A stretch of DNA of 64,000 bases from Nitratireductor basaltis. Its GTDB lineage: Bacteria > Pseudomonadota > Alphaproteobacteria > Rhizobiales > Rhizobiaceae. The notes under the pieces were generated by a model. It had not been told where the DNA came from. It searched no databases and was given only the letters and a program-made list of their open reading frames with translations. How positions within the stretch are numbered: the stretch's first letter is position 1; every line of letters begins with the position of its first letter. The translations under genes were made by a program, and so were the position numbers. The stretch lies in NCBI RefSeq assembly GCF_000733725.1, contig NZ_JMQM01000001.1, positions 186,001-250,000 of the forward strand, written 5' to 3'. Shown here piece by piece: positions 1-8,496 of the stretch.

Positions 1-360
1 GTAGAGAATTTCTGCACCTGGTTCGCCGAACATGGTGATTGCGGCGAACATTGTCGGCTTGCCGCCGGGCAGGATCATGACGTTGTCAGGCGAGACCTCC
101 ACACCGGTAGTCGCAAGCGTACGCCGCACGACGGCCTCACGGGCTGGCAGGATACCGGTGGCCGGCGTGTAGCCGTGGTGGCCGTCGCGCAAAGCCTTGA
201 TGGCAGCTTCCACGATATGTTCAGGGGTCTGAAAGTCTGGCTGACCGATGCCAAGATTGATGATGTCGCGGCCCTGCTGCGCCAGTTCCGTCGCCCGTGC
301 CAGAACCGCAAATGCGTTTTCCTCGCCGATACGGTTAAAGGCTTCTACGGTCTGGAGCAT
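1..360 (-). CDS. PLP-dependent aminotransferase (aspartate aminotransferase-like), 5' part only
   Basis: The reverse complement from the ATG at 358-360 reads open to the window edge: 120 codons beginning MLQTVEAFNRIGEENAF. The N-terminus has the fold-type I aminotransferase signature NLGIGQPDFQTPEHI (about residues 35-49), followed by GYTPATGILPAREAV and a glycine-rich LPGGKPTMF segment near the cofactor phosphate site. These match the AspC/AraT-like class I/II family, which moves amino groups between amino acids and 2-oxo acids in the cytoplasm. The lysine that binds the cofactor lies outside the window, so the substrate cannot be judged. The gene is divergent from the acetyltransferase that starts at 443. 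Confidence 0.85.
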   Translation of the reverse strand, partial: MLQTVEAFNRIGEENAFAVLARATELAQQGRDIINLGIGQPDFQTPEHIVEAAIKALRDGHHGYTPATGILPAREAVVRRTLATTGVEVSPDNVMILPGGKPTMFAAITMFGEPGAEILY

Positions 361-442
361 GTCGAAAGTCCCCCTGGTGCTGTTGTCCTCGCGGCGCTTT
401 TGTGATCGTTGCGAATGCTTTCGTCAATCGCGGGACCTTGTG

Positions 443-1126
443 ATGAGTGACCTGGATCAATGGAAAACGCGACCGCTTCCACAGCGCAATGCTCTTGCAG
501 GCCGCCTTGTCACCTTGGAACCGCTTGATCCCGCTCGACATGGAGACGATCTCTTCGAGGCTGCCAATGTGGCGGATGCCGAAGAGCGATTCCGATGGCT
601 TTTCGAACATCCACCTGCCAACAGAGATGATTTCCAGCGCTGGCTCGAGAAAGCATCCACCACGAGTGACCCGCTCTTCTTCGCTGTTTGCGAGAAGGGC
701 ACCGGGCGAGCGCTTGGCCGCCAGGCATTGATGCGCATAGATGCGGCCAATGGCGTGGCCGAGATCGGCAGCATCTATTGGGGGCCGGAACTTGCGCGTA
801 CGGCAGGAGCCACCGAGGCGGTCTATCTGTTTGCGCGCCACGTCTTCGATGATCTCGGCTATCGCCGCTTTGAGTGGAAATGCAACAGCCACAACGAGCC
901 GTCACGATTGGCTGCTAAGCGGTTTGGCTTCACATTCGAAGGTGTATTTCGCCAGCACATGGTCGCAAAAGGAGCCAATCGCGATACGGCGTGGTTCTCG
1001 ATCATCGACAGTGAGTGGCCTCGATTGCGGGCTTCCTTCGAAGCATGGCTTTCGCCTGATAACTTCGACGAGCGGGGTCGGCAGTTGAAAAGGCTGGTGA
1101 AAATGCGCGAAGGTCACTCCAGTTGA
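443..1126 (+). CDS. GNAT-family N-acetyltransferase (RimJ/RimL-like)
   Basis: This is a 227-residue protein starting MSDLDQWKTRPLPQ. The open frame extends upstream, but ATG 443 gives the canonical N-terminus and avoids overlap with the divergent aminotransferase. Family features are LAGRLVTLEPLDPARHGDDLFEA at the start, an acceptor region around residues 75-110 (ALGRQALMRIDAANGVAEIGSIYW) and NEPSRLAAKRFGF near residue 160, the usual RimJ/RimL acetyl-CoA-binding region. Relatives transfer acetyl groups from acetyl-CoA to amines or protein N-termini. Nothing in the neighbourhood indicates the substrate. Confidence 0.85.
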   Translation: MSDLDQWKTRPLPQRNALAGRLVTLEPLDPARHGDDLFEAANVADAEERFRWLFEHPPANRDDFQRWLEKASTTSDPLFFAVCEKGTGRALGRQALMRIDAANGVAEIGSIYWGPELARTAGATEAVYLFARHVFDDLGYRRFEWKCNSHNEPSRLAAKRFGFTFEGVFRQHMVAKGANRDTAWFSIIDSEWPRLRASFEAWLSPDNFDERGRQLKRLVKMREGHSS

Positions 1127-1176
1127 TTCTCTAGATGCAGCCGCAGGCCGCGTCTTCCTGGAGGGCGGAGAAGGCC

Positions 1177-1380
1177 ATGAAGGACAATCGCGACGCCATC
1201 ATCGCCGCCGCTTTCATCATTATCGGTTTCGGCGTGATCGGCTATTTCATGCCGCGTCTGGTTTTGGCCGTAGGCGAATTCTCGACGCTTGCTGCCGGTG
1301 CAATCGCCCTGCTTTTCGTCCTGGGCTTCTTTCTCATATTCTGGCTGCGGGGCATCTATCAGCGACGCAAGAACCGCTGA
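1177..1380 (+). CDS. small two-helix membrane protein, unknown function
   Basis: This 67-residue protein begins MKDNRDAIIAAAF. I chose ATG 1177 because a purine-rich ribosome-binding region (GGAGGGCGGAGAAGG) lies just upstream; the frame could also begin at 1135. Two hydrophobic stretches (about residues 7-25 and 36-57, the second ending IFWLRGIYQRRKNR) predict an inner-membrane hairpin with a basic tail. I do not recognise a family. It lies downstream of the acetyltransferase on the same strand and is convergent with the metal transporter, whose stop is at 1387. Confidence 0.6.
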   Translation: MKDNRDAIIAAAFIIIGFGVIGYFMPRLVLAVGEFSTLAAGAIALLFVLGFFLIFWLRGIYQRRKNR

Positions 1381-1386
1381 TGATCC

Positions 1387-2427
1387 TCAGGCGGCCAGCG
1401 AGGCCGCCAGAAGAACGAGACCCAATACAAGAACCAGAAATGCCCCGCCTATCTCGATGGCGTGGTGGATGTAGCCGCCGGTGCGGCCATCTCCTGCGAT
1501 ACGCAAGGCAACGTTCTTCGCAGTCACCGCGAGTGTCGCGAGCACGGAGACGGTAATCGCCGTGCCGATCGCCATGGCAAAGACCGAGACAATTCCCCCA
1601 AGCCACAGGGCATTCAGGAACGAAAACGTCAGGACGATGAGGGCGCCGGAACAAGGTCGCATACCGACCGCGGCTATGGCGGACCCCGCTGTTCTCCAAT
1701 CCAGCTTTTCGCCGGTCAGCACATCGGGCGAAGGCGCATGCGAGTGTCCGCATGAGGGACAGGCAAGTTCTTCATCTGCGTGGCGGTGCTCGTGGGGGTG
1801 GTGATGTGCATGGCTGCAGGTTTTACCATGATGGTGGTGATGTGTCTCGGCCGCGGAGAGAGAATGCATCCGGGGCTTTGGCAAAAGCGCTGAAAGCTTT
1901 CGATAGAGAAGCCAAGCGCCGAAAGCGGCGATAAGAGCGAAACTGGCGGTTTCCAGCCAGCGCGTGGCATCGGTCATCGAGACGGTGGTGCCGCGCAGCA
2001 CAAGGAAGACGAGGCCCATGACAGCGATCGCCACAACGGCTTGCAACATGGCGGAGGCAAACGAGAGCATGACACCGCGGCGCAGTGCGACCTCATTGGC
2101 CAGCATATAAGACGATATGACCGCCTTGCCGTGGCCAGGGCCGGCAGCATGGAAAACACCATAGGCGAAGGAAAGACCTATGAGGAACCAGAGCTTCGAG
2201 CCGTCCTCACGCATTTCCTTCAACGCACCCGTCAGGGCACGGTAGAATTCCTGCTGCTGTGTGTTCACCCACTGCAACAGCCCTGCAAACGGGCCTGTGG
2301 GGCTGATGGACGGCTCTGCTGCGCCAATGCCCAGCGAGCTTTGTGCGAAAGCTGGGTCCACAAGAAGCAGCGCACCTACAGTGCCCAGGCCCAGCGCAAC
2401 CCATGTCAGCTGTTTCATTTCAGCCAT
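1387..2427 (-). CDS. NicO/RcnA-type nickel/cobalt (or zinc) transporter with His-rich loop
   Basis: This is an integral membrane protein of about 346 residues. NicO-family marks are FAYGVFHAAGPGHGKAVISSYML (HAxGPGHGK, near residue 105) and GMRPCSGALIVLTF (near 265). Between helices is a histidine/cysteine-rich cytoplasmic loop (HHHHHGKTCSHAHHHPHEHRH, then CPSCGHSH) typical of metal handling. Members move Ni2+ or Co2+; alphaproteobacterial copies paired with DUF1007 have also been proposed to move zinc. It follows the DUF1007 gene, whose stop (2420-2422) overlaps ATG 2427 or abuts ATG 2418, so the two are coupled. A perfect 7-bp hairpin at 1390-1408 overlaps the last codons and may end transcription. 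Confidence 0.85.
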   Translation of the reverse strand: MAEMKQLTWVALGLGTVGALLLVDPAFAQSSLGIGAAEPSISPTGPFAGLLQWVNTQQQEFYRALTGALKEMREDGSKLWFLIGLSFAYGVFHAAGPGHGKAVISSYMLANEVALRRGVMLSFASAMLQAVVAIAVMGLVFLVLRGTTVSMTDATRWLETASFALIAAFGAWLLYRKLSALLPKPRMHSLSAAETHHHHHGKTCSHAHHHPHEHRHADEELACPSCGHSHAPSPDVLTGEKLDWRTAGSAIAAVGMRPCSGALIVLTFSFLNALWLGGIVSVFAMAIGTAITVSVLATLAVTAKNVALRIAGDGRTGGYIHHAIEIGGAFLVLVLGLVLLAASLAA

Positions 2428-3088
2428 TCGCCTTGCAGTCGATCTCAAGTTTGGTGGCAAAGATCTTGCTCAGGTCGTTACCGCCGGGATCATCGAAGAA
2501 AGCATCGGTCAGGGATTGCTGGTTCTGCGCAATCGCCTCGTCCGCGTCAGGACGAATGACCTGCTTGGTGCAGCTTTCGGGCAGGTTCTCGACGGAAAGA
2601 TATTCGTCTTCTGTGAAGTCTATGGCGGTGTAGAAGGTGGGGTCGTAGACGCCAAATGTCACCTTCTCATCCAGAGGGATCGCAGACGCGGGATGCGACT
2701 CGAACATGATGATGAGCTGGTTGTCGGTGAAATCCGCGATCATCGTATCCGGTTTCACCATGTCGACATCCTTGCCGCCCGCCGTAACGATCTGGAAGTG
2801 ATTGAACTCCGCGATGGATGCATTCACCACCTTGGCGACTTCCTCAAGCTCCTCGCTATCCAAGGTGAGATCCTTGTTGGAGTCGAATTCGACCAGCACG
2901 GTGGAGGAAAAAAGATCGTCGAAGCGCCAGAGATGGCGAAGTCCCTGCACCTGACCGTTTTCCACCACGACATCAAGGCGCGCTTCAGCGAATACATGGG
3001 GGTGGGCAATGGAAGTTGAGGAGCCACCAAGGGCAAAGATCGCGGCAGCGGCAATCGTCTTGGGGCGGTTCAAGGCGTGCATGCGCAT
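2420..3088 (-). CDS. DUF1007 periplasmic protein, partner of the NicO transporter
   Basis: The 222-residue protein has a signal peptide (KTIAAAAIFALGGSSTSIA) and a mature N-terminus beginning HPHVFAEARLDVVVENG, the DUF1007 signature with its HPH motif. Asp/Glu-rich stretches (EFDSNKDLTLDSEELEEV, an EF-hand-like acidic run) and later aromatic strands agree with a periplasmic metal-binding role. DUF1007 genes regularly precede NicO transporters, so it probably delivers or buffers the metal; this is inferred from pairing. An imperfect Zur-type palindrome lies at 3118-3132, just upstream. Confidence 0.8.
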   Translation of the reverse strand: MRMHALNRPKTIAAAAIFALGGSSTSIAHPHVFAEARLDVVVENGQVQGLRHLWRFDDLFSSTVLVEFDSNKDLTLDSEELEEVAKVVNASIAEFNHFQIVTAGGKDVDMVKPDTMIADFTDNQLIIMFESHPASAIPLDEKVTFGVYDPTFYTAIDFTEDEYLSVENLPESCTKQVIRPDADEAIAQNQQSLTDAFFDDPGGNDLSKIFATKLEIDCKANG

Positions 3089-3117
3089 CGTTCCGATCTT
3101 GAGGGGTTTTCAGTGGT

Positions 3118-3132
3118 TGTTACAGGATAACA
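3118..3132. promoter_or_regulatory. Zur/Fur-like inverted repeat upstream of DUF1007-NicO
   Basis: TGTTA-CAGGA-TAACA is a 15-bp inverted repeat 30 bp upstream of the DUF1007 start. On the coding strand it reads TGTTATCCTGTAACA, close to the alphaproteobacterial Zur consensus as I recall it (TGTTATA-n-TATAACA). Zinc control of this transporter pair is inference. Confidence 0.35.
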
Positions 3133-3154
3133 TGATCTCGGCGAAAATTGGACT

Positions 3155-4060
3155 TCAACCATCGCCGGAATGGTTGTCCTTCAACCAGTGGGCAAGATAG
3201 TCGACCAGCGTGCGAACCTTCGCCGGCAGATAGCGCCGGTGGGGATAGACGGCATAGATGCCCGCGCCGTCCGGCATCCGGTCATCGAACAGGCGGACCA
3301 GGCGTCCGGCCTCTACTTCGGATGCTGCGACGAATTCCGGCAGCAAGGCGAATCCAAGTCCGGCCTTGGCTGCGGCGCATACCGCAAGCGGGCTGTTGAC
3401 TTCCAGCCGACCGCTGACTGCAACGCTCATGGTTCCGCCTTCACCATCCAGAAACCGCCAATTGTTGCGATAGCGGCTGTTGGTATCGATGATGCAGGGC
3501 AGGTTCTGCAGATCTTCCGGTTTTTCAGGACGTCCCACCCGCTCGATCAGTTCCGGTGCGGCGACCAAGGGGACCGAAAAGGGAGCCAGCTTGCGGGCAA
3601 TGAGCGAGGAGTCGTCGAGACGGGTAATGCGGATGGCCAGATCGTATCCATCTTCCACCATGTCGACGAATCGGTCATCGAGATGAATGTCGAGCTCGAT
3701 TTCGGGATGCGCGATCGCGAAGTCGATCAGGGACTGTCCGGGTGCGGCATCGGCAAATGAGCGCGGGGCGGAAAGCTTGATGCGCCCGCGAATGTCGCCT
3801 GTGGCGTCGCGGATGCTCTCGGACAGACTGTCGATATCGCGGAGTATCTCAACGACCTTCCGATAGTAGTCATGGCCGGTCTGGGTGAGGGAGAACTGCC
3901 GTGTCGTGCGGTTCAGAAGCAGTACGCCCAACTCGTCTTCGAGTTCGCGCACATATTTGGACAAGAGGGCCTTCGAGCGGCCGATCTTGCGGGCGGCTGC
4001 CGAATAGCCTTCCGCCTCCACCACATCAACGAATGCGCGCATGCGCGTCAGTGTGTCCAC
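3155..4060 (-). CDS. LysR-family transcriptional regulator
   Basis: The likely start is GTG 4060 (VDTLTRMRAFVDVVEAEGY), giving about 301 residues; ATG 4042 is an alternative. Residues 1-60 form the winged helix (SAAARKIGRSKALLSKYVRELEDELGVLLLNRTTRQ), with Lys-Ala where many relatives have Ser-Ala/Val. The rest is the two-lobed effector-binding domain (RLDDSSLIARKLAPF; SPLAVCAAAKAGLGFALLPEFV) of the CrgA/DhcR-like subgroup. With the GTG start its 5' end overlaps the 3' end of the amidase by 13 bases, so the two are probably co-transcribed and the amidase substrate may be its effector pathway. The effector is unknown. Confidence 0.85.
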   Translation of the reverse strand: MDTLTRMRAFVDVVEAEGYSAAARKIGRSKALLSKYVRELEDELGVLLLNRTTRQFSLTQTGHDYYRKVVEILRDIDSLSESIRDATGDIRGRIKLSAPRSFADAAPGQSLIDFAIAHPEIELDIHLDDRFVDMVEDGYDLAIRITRLDDSSLIARKLAPFSVPLVAAPELIERVGRPEKPEDLQNLPCIIDTNSRYRNNWRFLDGEGGTMSVAVSGRLEVNSPLAVCAAAKAGLGFALLPEFVAASEVEAGRLVRLFDDRMPDGAGIYAVYPHRRYLPAKVRTLVDYLAHWLKDNHSGDG

Positions 4061-5259
4061 GTGCCGACCTTTCTTCCGTGAAGAATGTCCCTTGCCATTG
4101 AAACGAGCTGACGGTCCGAACCTTTCGGGCCAAGCAGCGATATTCCGAAGGGCGCGCCATGCACTTGGCCCAGCGGGATCGAAATCTGGGGCCATCCAAG
4201 CAGTGCCGCAATGGATGTCAGTGTCAGTGCCTTGACGCGGTAGCGCTCCAGTTCCTCCTGGGTCGAGTCCTTCAACGGCGCAGCCGAAGGCTGTGACGGC
4301 ATGATGACAACCATGTCGCTGTTCATCAAGGCTTCGAAATCGCCCCTGAAGGCGGCCATGCGTTGGCGGGCACGGGCATCCTGTTCCTGCGTGATGGCGC
4401 TTGCATAGTCGAACCTTTCCTTCACGCCTGGTCCGAGATTGCGGTCCTTTGCCATAAGAAAGGGACCGTGCACCTGCCAGGCTTCATAGGCCTGCATCTC
4501 CTTGAAACGCTCGAAAAGCTCCTCCGCCTCACCTGGCAGAGCCAGAAAGCCGGCGGTTTTGTGAAAGCTGTCATTCACCTGGGCGAGCATCCGCGCATAT
4601 TCGGCGCGCTCAGCTTCGCCAAAAAGGAGTGTTTCGAGCTCGGCAACCCGCATCGGGCGCAGCAGCTGTTCTTGATGCGTATCCGTTCCCAGAAGCACTG
4701 CGGCCACGCGCTCATAGATGTCCGCGTTCCTGGCGAACCAGCCGAATGTATCGAAGCTTGGGGCCAGCGCCATCGTGTGATCCAGCGGGATGCGTCCATG
4801 GGTGGTGCGCAAGCCGAGCAATCCGCAGAAGCTTGCAGGCGCGCGGATCGAACCATTGGTGTCCGAACCGGCTGCTATGTCGCAAAGTCCACCGGCAACC
4901 GCTGCTGCCGAGCCGGACGAGGAGCCGCCGGTAACGCGTTCGGGCGCTTCCGGATTGACGGGGGAAGGGAAATGGGCGTTCAGCCCGATCATGGAATAGG
5001 TCAGTTCCTCGGTCTGCGTTTTGCCGAGAAATTGCGCGCCGGCATCAAGGAGTCTGGCAATCGGGCTCGCGGTGGCTTCGGCACAAGGAAAAGCCTTCTC
5101 GCGTTGCGGATTGCCACCGCCGGTAGGCAAACCCCTCACGTCGAAAATGTCTTTCACACCGAGCGTCAGACCCGCAAGCGGCCCGATGTCACTGCTTGGG
5201 ACCTCTATTTCGCTTGGATAGTCTAGGAACGCGTTCAGCGCGTCGCGCGTGCCTGTCAT
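4048..5259 (-). CDS. amidase signature-family hydrolase
   Basis: This is a 403-residue protein. ATG 5259 is preferred because GGAGAAAGC precedes it directly; the frame opens further upstream. The catalytic Ser-cisSer-Lys triad is visible: Lys36 in GVKD, cis-Ser in RVTGGSSSGSAAAVAGG (residues 109-124), and the nucleophile Ser137 in GSDTNGSIRAPASFCGL. Members hydrolyse C-N bonds of amides. It lacks GatA-specific context (no gatB or gatC nearby), so it is a general amidase, and the start QPS/PSSDIGPLAGLTLGVKD resembles the AtzF/indoleacetamide-hydrolase-like group. The substrate cannot be read from sequence. The LysR gene follows and overlaps. Confidence 0.88.
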   Translation of the reverse strand: MTGTRDALNAFLDYPSEIEVPSSDIGPLAGLTLGVKDIFDVRGLPTGGGNPQREKAFPCAEATASPIARLLDAGAQFLGKTQTEELTYSMIGLNAHFPSPVNPEAPERVTGGSSSGSAAAVAGGLCDIAAGSDTNGSIRAPASFCGLLGLRTTHGRIPLDHTMALAPSFDTFGWFARNADIYERVAAVLLGTDTHQEQLLRPMRVAELETLLFGEAERAEYARMLAQVNDSFHKTAGFLALPGEAEELFERFKEMQAYEAWQVHGPFLMAKDRNLGPGVKERFDYASAITQEQDARARQRMAAFRGDFEALMNSDMVVIMPSQPSAAPLKDSTQEELERYRVKALTLTSIAALLGWPQISIPLGQVHGAPFGISLLGPKGSDRQLVSMARDILHGRKVGTWTH

Positions 5260-5339
5260 GCTTTCTCCATTGTGCAGAACCGCCACTCGGATGCGGGTAG
5301 GTGGACGGATCAAATCCGACTCTTTCTACTTGAAAAGGT

Positions 5340-6098
5340 TCAGATATTCATACCCGGCAATGTGACGATAATGGCACCGCTGTCGGTGGCGATCACCGTA
5401 TGCTCATATTGCACGGTCGGAGCCGGGGGCATGCCGTAGAGCGTCCATCCGTCGTCGCCATCAGCGGCATATTCAGCGCCGCGCGAAAGGAAAGGCTCGA
5501 CGGTCAGCACCAGCCCTTTATTGATGCGCCGCCGGTCCCCGCTGCCGGACCATGTGGCAATCTCCGTCGGATATTCATGAAGCGATCGGCCAACACCGTG
5601 GCTGGCAAGATTTTGCACCAGTGTGTAGCCGTTCTTGCTGGCAAATCTGCCAATGGCATCACCGATGCCATAGAGGGGTTTGCCTGTGGCTACCTGCGAT
5701 ATGCCTATCCGCATCGCCTTCTTGCCGTCACGGCACAGGCGCGCGCATTTCGCATCAACCGGGGGCACCGTGAAAGAGGCGCCGGTATCGGCGAAATATC
5801 CATCCTTGGAAGCCGACACGTCGATATTCACAAGATCGCCTGCAAGGATCACCCGATCTGACGGAATGCCGTGGGCGATCTCTTCATTAACGCTGATGCA
5901 GGTTGCACCGGGAAAATCGTAGCTGGACTCAGGAGCCGGTATCGCCCCTTCGCGCGTCAGGTAGCGCCGGCCGACATCATCCAGTTCGCGGGTGGTGATG
6001 CCTGGCTCCAACGTATTCGCCATCATCTGCAGCGTATCGGCAACAATCCGCCCAATCTGCTTAATCCCGGCAAGTTCATCTTCATTGGTAATGGTCAT
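5340..6098 (-). CDS. map: methionine aminopeptidase, type I
   Basis: The start is ATG 6098 (MTITNEDELAGIKQIG), giving 252 residues. The enzyme removes the initiator methionine from nascent proteins. The five metal ligands are recognisable: two Asp in NIDVSASKDGYFADTGASF, His in LASHGVGRSLHEYP, Glu in LTVEPFLSRG and Glu in VQYEHTVI. The length and lack of an N-terminal zinc extension fit bacterial type Ia. Several substitutions around the ligands suggest a paralog rather than the main housekeeping copy: SAS between the first ligands, a long DDGWTLYG insert, and CARLCRDGKKAMRIG. Whether a second map exists cannot be seen here. Confidence 0.85.
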   Translation of the reverse strand: MTITNEDELAGIKQIGRIVADTLQMMANTLEPGITTRELDDVGRRYLTREGAIPAPESSYDFPGATCISVNEEIAHGIPSDRVILAGDLVNIDVSASKDGYFADTGASFTVPPVDAKCARLCRDGKKAMRIGISQVATGKPLYGIGDAIGRFASKNGYTLVQNLASHGVGRSLHEYPTEIATWSGSGDRRRINKGLVLTVEPFLSRGAEYAADGDDGWTLYGMPPAPTVQYEHTVIATDSGAIIVTLPGMNI

Positions 6099-6229
6099 GG
6101 TGACTGCCTTGTCCGGTAGGGTTGGCGGAGACCTTAGCGCCTTATGCCGCAAATGTCGTCATCGGGAAGCGGAACGGCTCGTTTCCAAATTATATTTCGT
6201 CGGACCGATTTTTTGATTGATTGTGACAG

Positions 6230-6705
6230 GTGACGCGCCTATATGCGCGCTTGCCCAAAGTCGCACGTGCCTGTGGGTGTCCGCCGAACCTCGGAATGGC
6301 GAGGAAATCGGTACGGTACCTGGACCTAACCGCTCCAGTCGATTCTACGGCCACCCGCTGAATCGAGGACATCTTGAAGCAACGACGGTGCGGGCCTTTC
6401 TGGTGTCTGCCGGTTGTCCATAAACCGGGGTTACTGAAGAGGCACACCTTCATTGCCGGCAGTGCGGAGGGTTTTCCCATCCAAAGCTGAGGCAGACAGA
6501 GCGGATTTTCGCTTCTCGCAAGCGGTGATCCAACGCGGTGCGTCATGGCACCATGGCCGGTGCATTCCACCCTCCGGCTCGTGGAGTTCATGCGTGTTGC
6601 GCCTTTGTCCATCGCATGGCGGGCGGCATGCCCCTCATGCACGATTGAGAGCTTCAGTTCGGCTGCCCGTTGCGCGGAGAATCCGCCCGGGTGCCAAAGG
6701 GGAAA
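6230..6705 (+). ncRNA. long structured leader of ornithine decarboxylase, candidate speF RNA motif
   Basis: About 610 bases separate the methionine aminopeptidase start from the decarboxylase start, and no convincing gene lies between. The stretch is GC-rich with many short inverted repeats (for example GGTACGGTACC near 6312 and CATGGCACCATG near 6544). Alphaproteobacteria carry the described 'speF' structured RNA at exactly this place, upstream of ornithine decarboxylase. Boundaries are approximate, and identity rests on position and length, not on a covariance match. Confidence 0.4.
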
Positions 6706-6709
6706 ACAT

Positions 6710-7843
6710 ATGGCAACGCAGCGCATCCTCGACTTCCTCGCCACCCGACGTCCCGAAGGTCCCTGCCTCGTGGTCGATCTCGACGTTGTTCGCGAAAACT
6801 ATCAGGCCTTTGAAAAGGCGCTGCCCGACAGCAGCATCTACTATGCCGTAAAGGCCAATCCGGCGCCGGAAATCCTCAAGCTGCTGGCCACACTTGGTTC
6901 AAGCTTCGACACCGCTTCCGTTGCCGAAATTGAGATGGCGCTGAATGCCGGTGCCACGCCTGACCGCATCTCCTATGGCAACACCATCAAGAAGGAGCGC
7001 GACATTGCGCGTGCCTTCGAACTCGGCATTCGGCTCTTCGCCGTCGATTGCGTGGAAGAGGTGGAGAAGGTTGCACGTGTTGCACCCGGCAGCCGCGTAT
7101 TCTGCCGTGTGCTCACCGATGGTGCGGGTGCCGAATGGCCGCTGTCGCGCAAGTTCGGCTGCGTGCCGGCCATGGCGGTTGATGTGCTGCGCCACGCAAA
7201 GACGCTCGGCCTCGACCCCTACGGTGTCTCCTTCCATGTCGGTTCGCAGCAGACGGATCTCGATGCATGGGATCGCGCGCTCGCCGATGCGCAGGCCGTG
7301 TTCGCGCGTCTTGCCGAAGAAGGCATTGTCCTGAAGATGGTCAATATGGGCGGTGGCTTCCCGACCCGTTATCTGCGTGACGTGCCTGCTGCACAGGCCT
7401 ATGGCCAGGCGATCTTCTCCGCGCTGCGCAAGCACTTCGGCAACCGTATTCCAGAGACCATCATCGAGCCGGGCCGCGGCATGGTGGGCAATGCTGGCGT
7501 CATCAAGTCGGAAGTTGTCCTGATCTCCAAGAAGGCCGACAACGACAATGTGCGCTGGGTCTATCTCGATATTGGCAAGTTCGGCGGACTGGCCGAGACG
7601 ATGGATGAGGCGATCCGCTACCCCATCTCCACCCCACGCGACGGTGCGGAGACCGAACCTTGCGTTCTGGCCGGGCCGACCTGCGATTCCGCTGATGTGC
7701 TCTACGAGAAGACGCCTTATCCGCTGCCGGTCTCGCTGACCATCGGAGACGAGGTTCTGATCGAGGGCACGGGTGCCTATACGACGACTTATGCGTCCGT
7801 GGCATTCAACGGCTTCGAACCGTTGCGCGCCTACGTCATCTGA
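6710..7843 (+). CDS. ornithine decarboxylase, group IV (alanine-racemase fold)
   Basis: The start is ATG 6710 (MATQRILDFLATRRPEG), preceded by AAAGGGGAAAAC; the longer upstream frame is the leader. The protein has 377 residues, typical of the short eukaryote-like decarboxylases of alphaproteobacteria. The PLP lysine is Lys48 in YYAVKANPAPEIL. HVGSQQTD, VNMGGGFPTRY and IEPGRGMVG mark the barrel's phosphate-binding loops, and GPTCDSADVLYE carries the catalytic cysteine contributed across the dimer. It makes putrescine from ornithine; related enzymes also accept lysine. A GNAT gene follows after a hairpin. Feedback control through the leader is probable. Confidence 0.92.
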   Translation: MATQRILDFLATRRPEGPCLVVDLDVVRENYQAFEKALPDSSIYYAVKANPAPEILKLLATLGSSFDTASVAEIEMALNAGATPDRISYGNTIKKERDIARAFELGIRLFAVDCVEEVEKVARVAPGSRVFCRVLTDGAGAEWPLSRKFGCVPAMAVDVLRHAKTLGLDPYGVSFHVGSQQTDLDAWDRALADAQAVFARLAEEGIVLKMVNMGGGFPTRYLRDVPAAQAYGQAIFSALRKHFGNRIPETIIEPGRGMVGNAGVIKSEVVLISKKADNDNVRWVYLDIGKFGGLAETMDEAIRYPISTPRDGAETEPCVLAGPTCDSADVLYEKTPYPLPVSLTIGDEVLIEGTGAYTTTYASVAFNGFEPLRAYVI

Positions 7844-7859
7844 CGCGAGACAAAAAGAA

Positions 7860-7880
7860 GGCCGGGTGACGAACCCGGCC
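7860..7880. terminator. hairpin between ornithine decarboxylase and GNAT gene
   Basis: GGCCGGGT and ACCCGGCC form a perfect 8-bp stem with loop GACGA. No uridine run follows, so it may attenuate or protect mRNA rather than terminate fully. Confidence 0.45.
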
Positions 7881-7914
7881 ACCTCTCCATCATCTGTTGT
7901 TTGAGGATTGGGCC

Positions 7915-8493
7915 ATGGTCCACTCTGCTCTCCTGTCCGTCGTGGCGGGCGCCGTCTCCATTCATGCCGAAATGCCTGCAGATGTTCCTGCACGCGAAGC
8001 GTTGCTTAACCGCGTGATGGGGCCCAACCGTCGTCGCAAATCTTCCGAGAAGCTGCGTCGCGGCCGCATGCCTGCTGAAGGCCTGGCGCTTGTCGCGCGC
8101 AGCGAGAGTGGTGCGCTTGTGGGCACCGTGCGTCTTTGGAACGTGACGACCGGTGACGGGCGTCCCGCATTGCTTTTGGGGCCGCTGGCCGTCGACCTCG
8201 CCTGCAAGAGCGGCGGCATCGGTTCGGCTCTCATGCGCCACGCCATCGCCGAAGCTGTCCGCCTTGGCCATAGCGCGATCCTTCTGGTTGGCGATGCCGC
8301 CTATTATCAGCGTTTCGGCTTTGATGCGGCGAAGACCTCGGCGCTTTCCATGCCAGGTCCTTACGAGCGCGAACGCTTTCTCGCGCTGGAACTCGTGCCG
8401 CACGCGCTTGAAGGCGCACACGGCACGCTCAAACCCTCGGGGCGCAGATCAAACAAGACGCGGGGGCGCGTCGATCTGCTGAAGGTGGGGTGA
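7915..8493 (+). CDS. GNAT-family N-acetyltransferase (YhbS-like)
   Basis: The 192-residue protein starts at ATG 7915 (MVHSALLSVV), preceded by GAGGA. The acetyl-CoA-binding core is visible as LLGPLAVDLACKSGGIGSALMRHAIAEA, the Q/RxxGxG/A-type loop near residues 97-120, followed by ILLVGDAAYYQRFGFDAA, characteristic of YhbS/COG3153 proteins. A basic C-terminal tail (RRSNKTRGRVDLLKVG) is unusual for the fold and could bind nucleic acid. Its position immediately behind ornithine decarboxylase suggests a polyamine or ornithine connection, but no substrate can be assigned. Confidence 0.85.
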   Translation: MVHSALLSVVAGAVSIHAEMPADVPAREALLNRVMGPNRRRKSSEKLRRGRMPAEGLALVARSESGALVGTVRLWNVTTGDGRPALLLGPLAVDLACKSGGIGSALMRHAIAEAVRLGHSAILLVGDAAYYQRFGFDAAKTSALSMPGPYERERFLALELVPHALEGAHGTLKPSGRRSNKTRGRVDLLKVG

Positions 8494-8496
8494 GGC

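Noticed and set aside
248-442. Extended start of the first acetyltransferase
   Set aside because: It would run over the divergent aminotransferase coding region; ATG 443 restores the family N-terminus.
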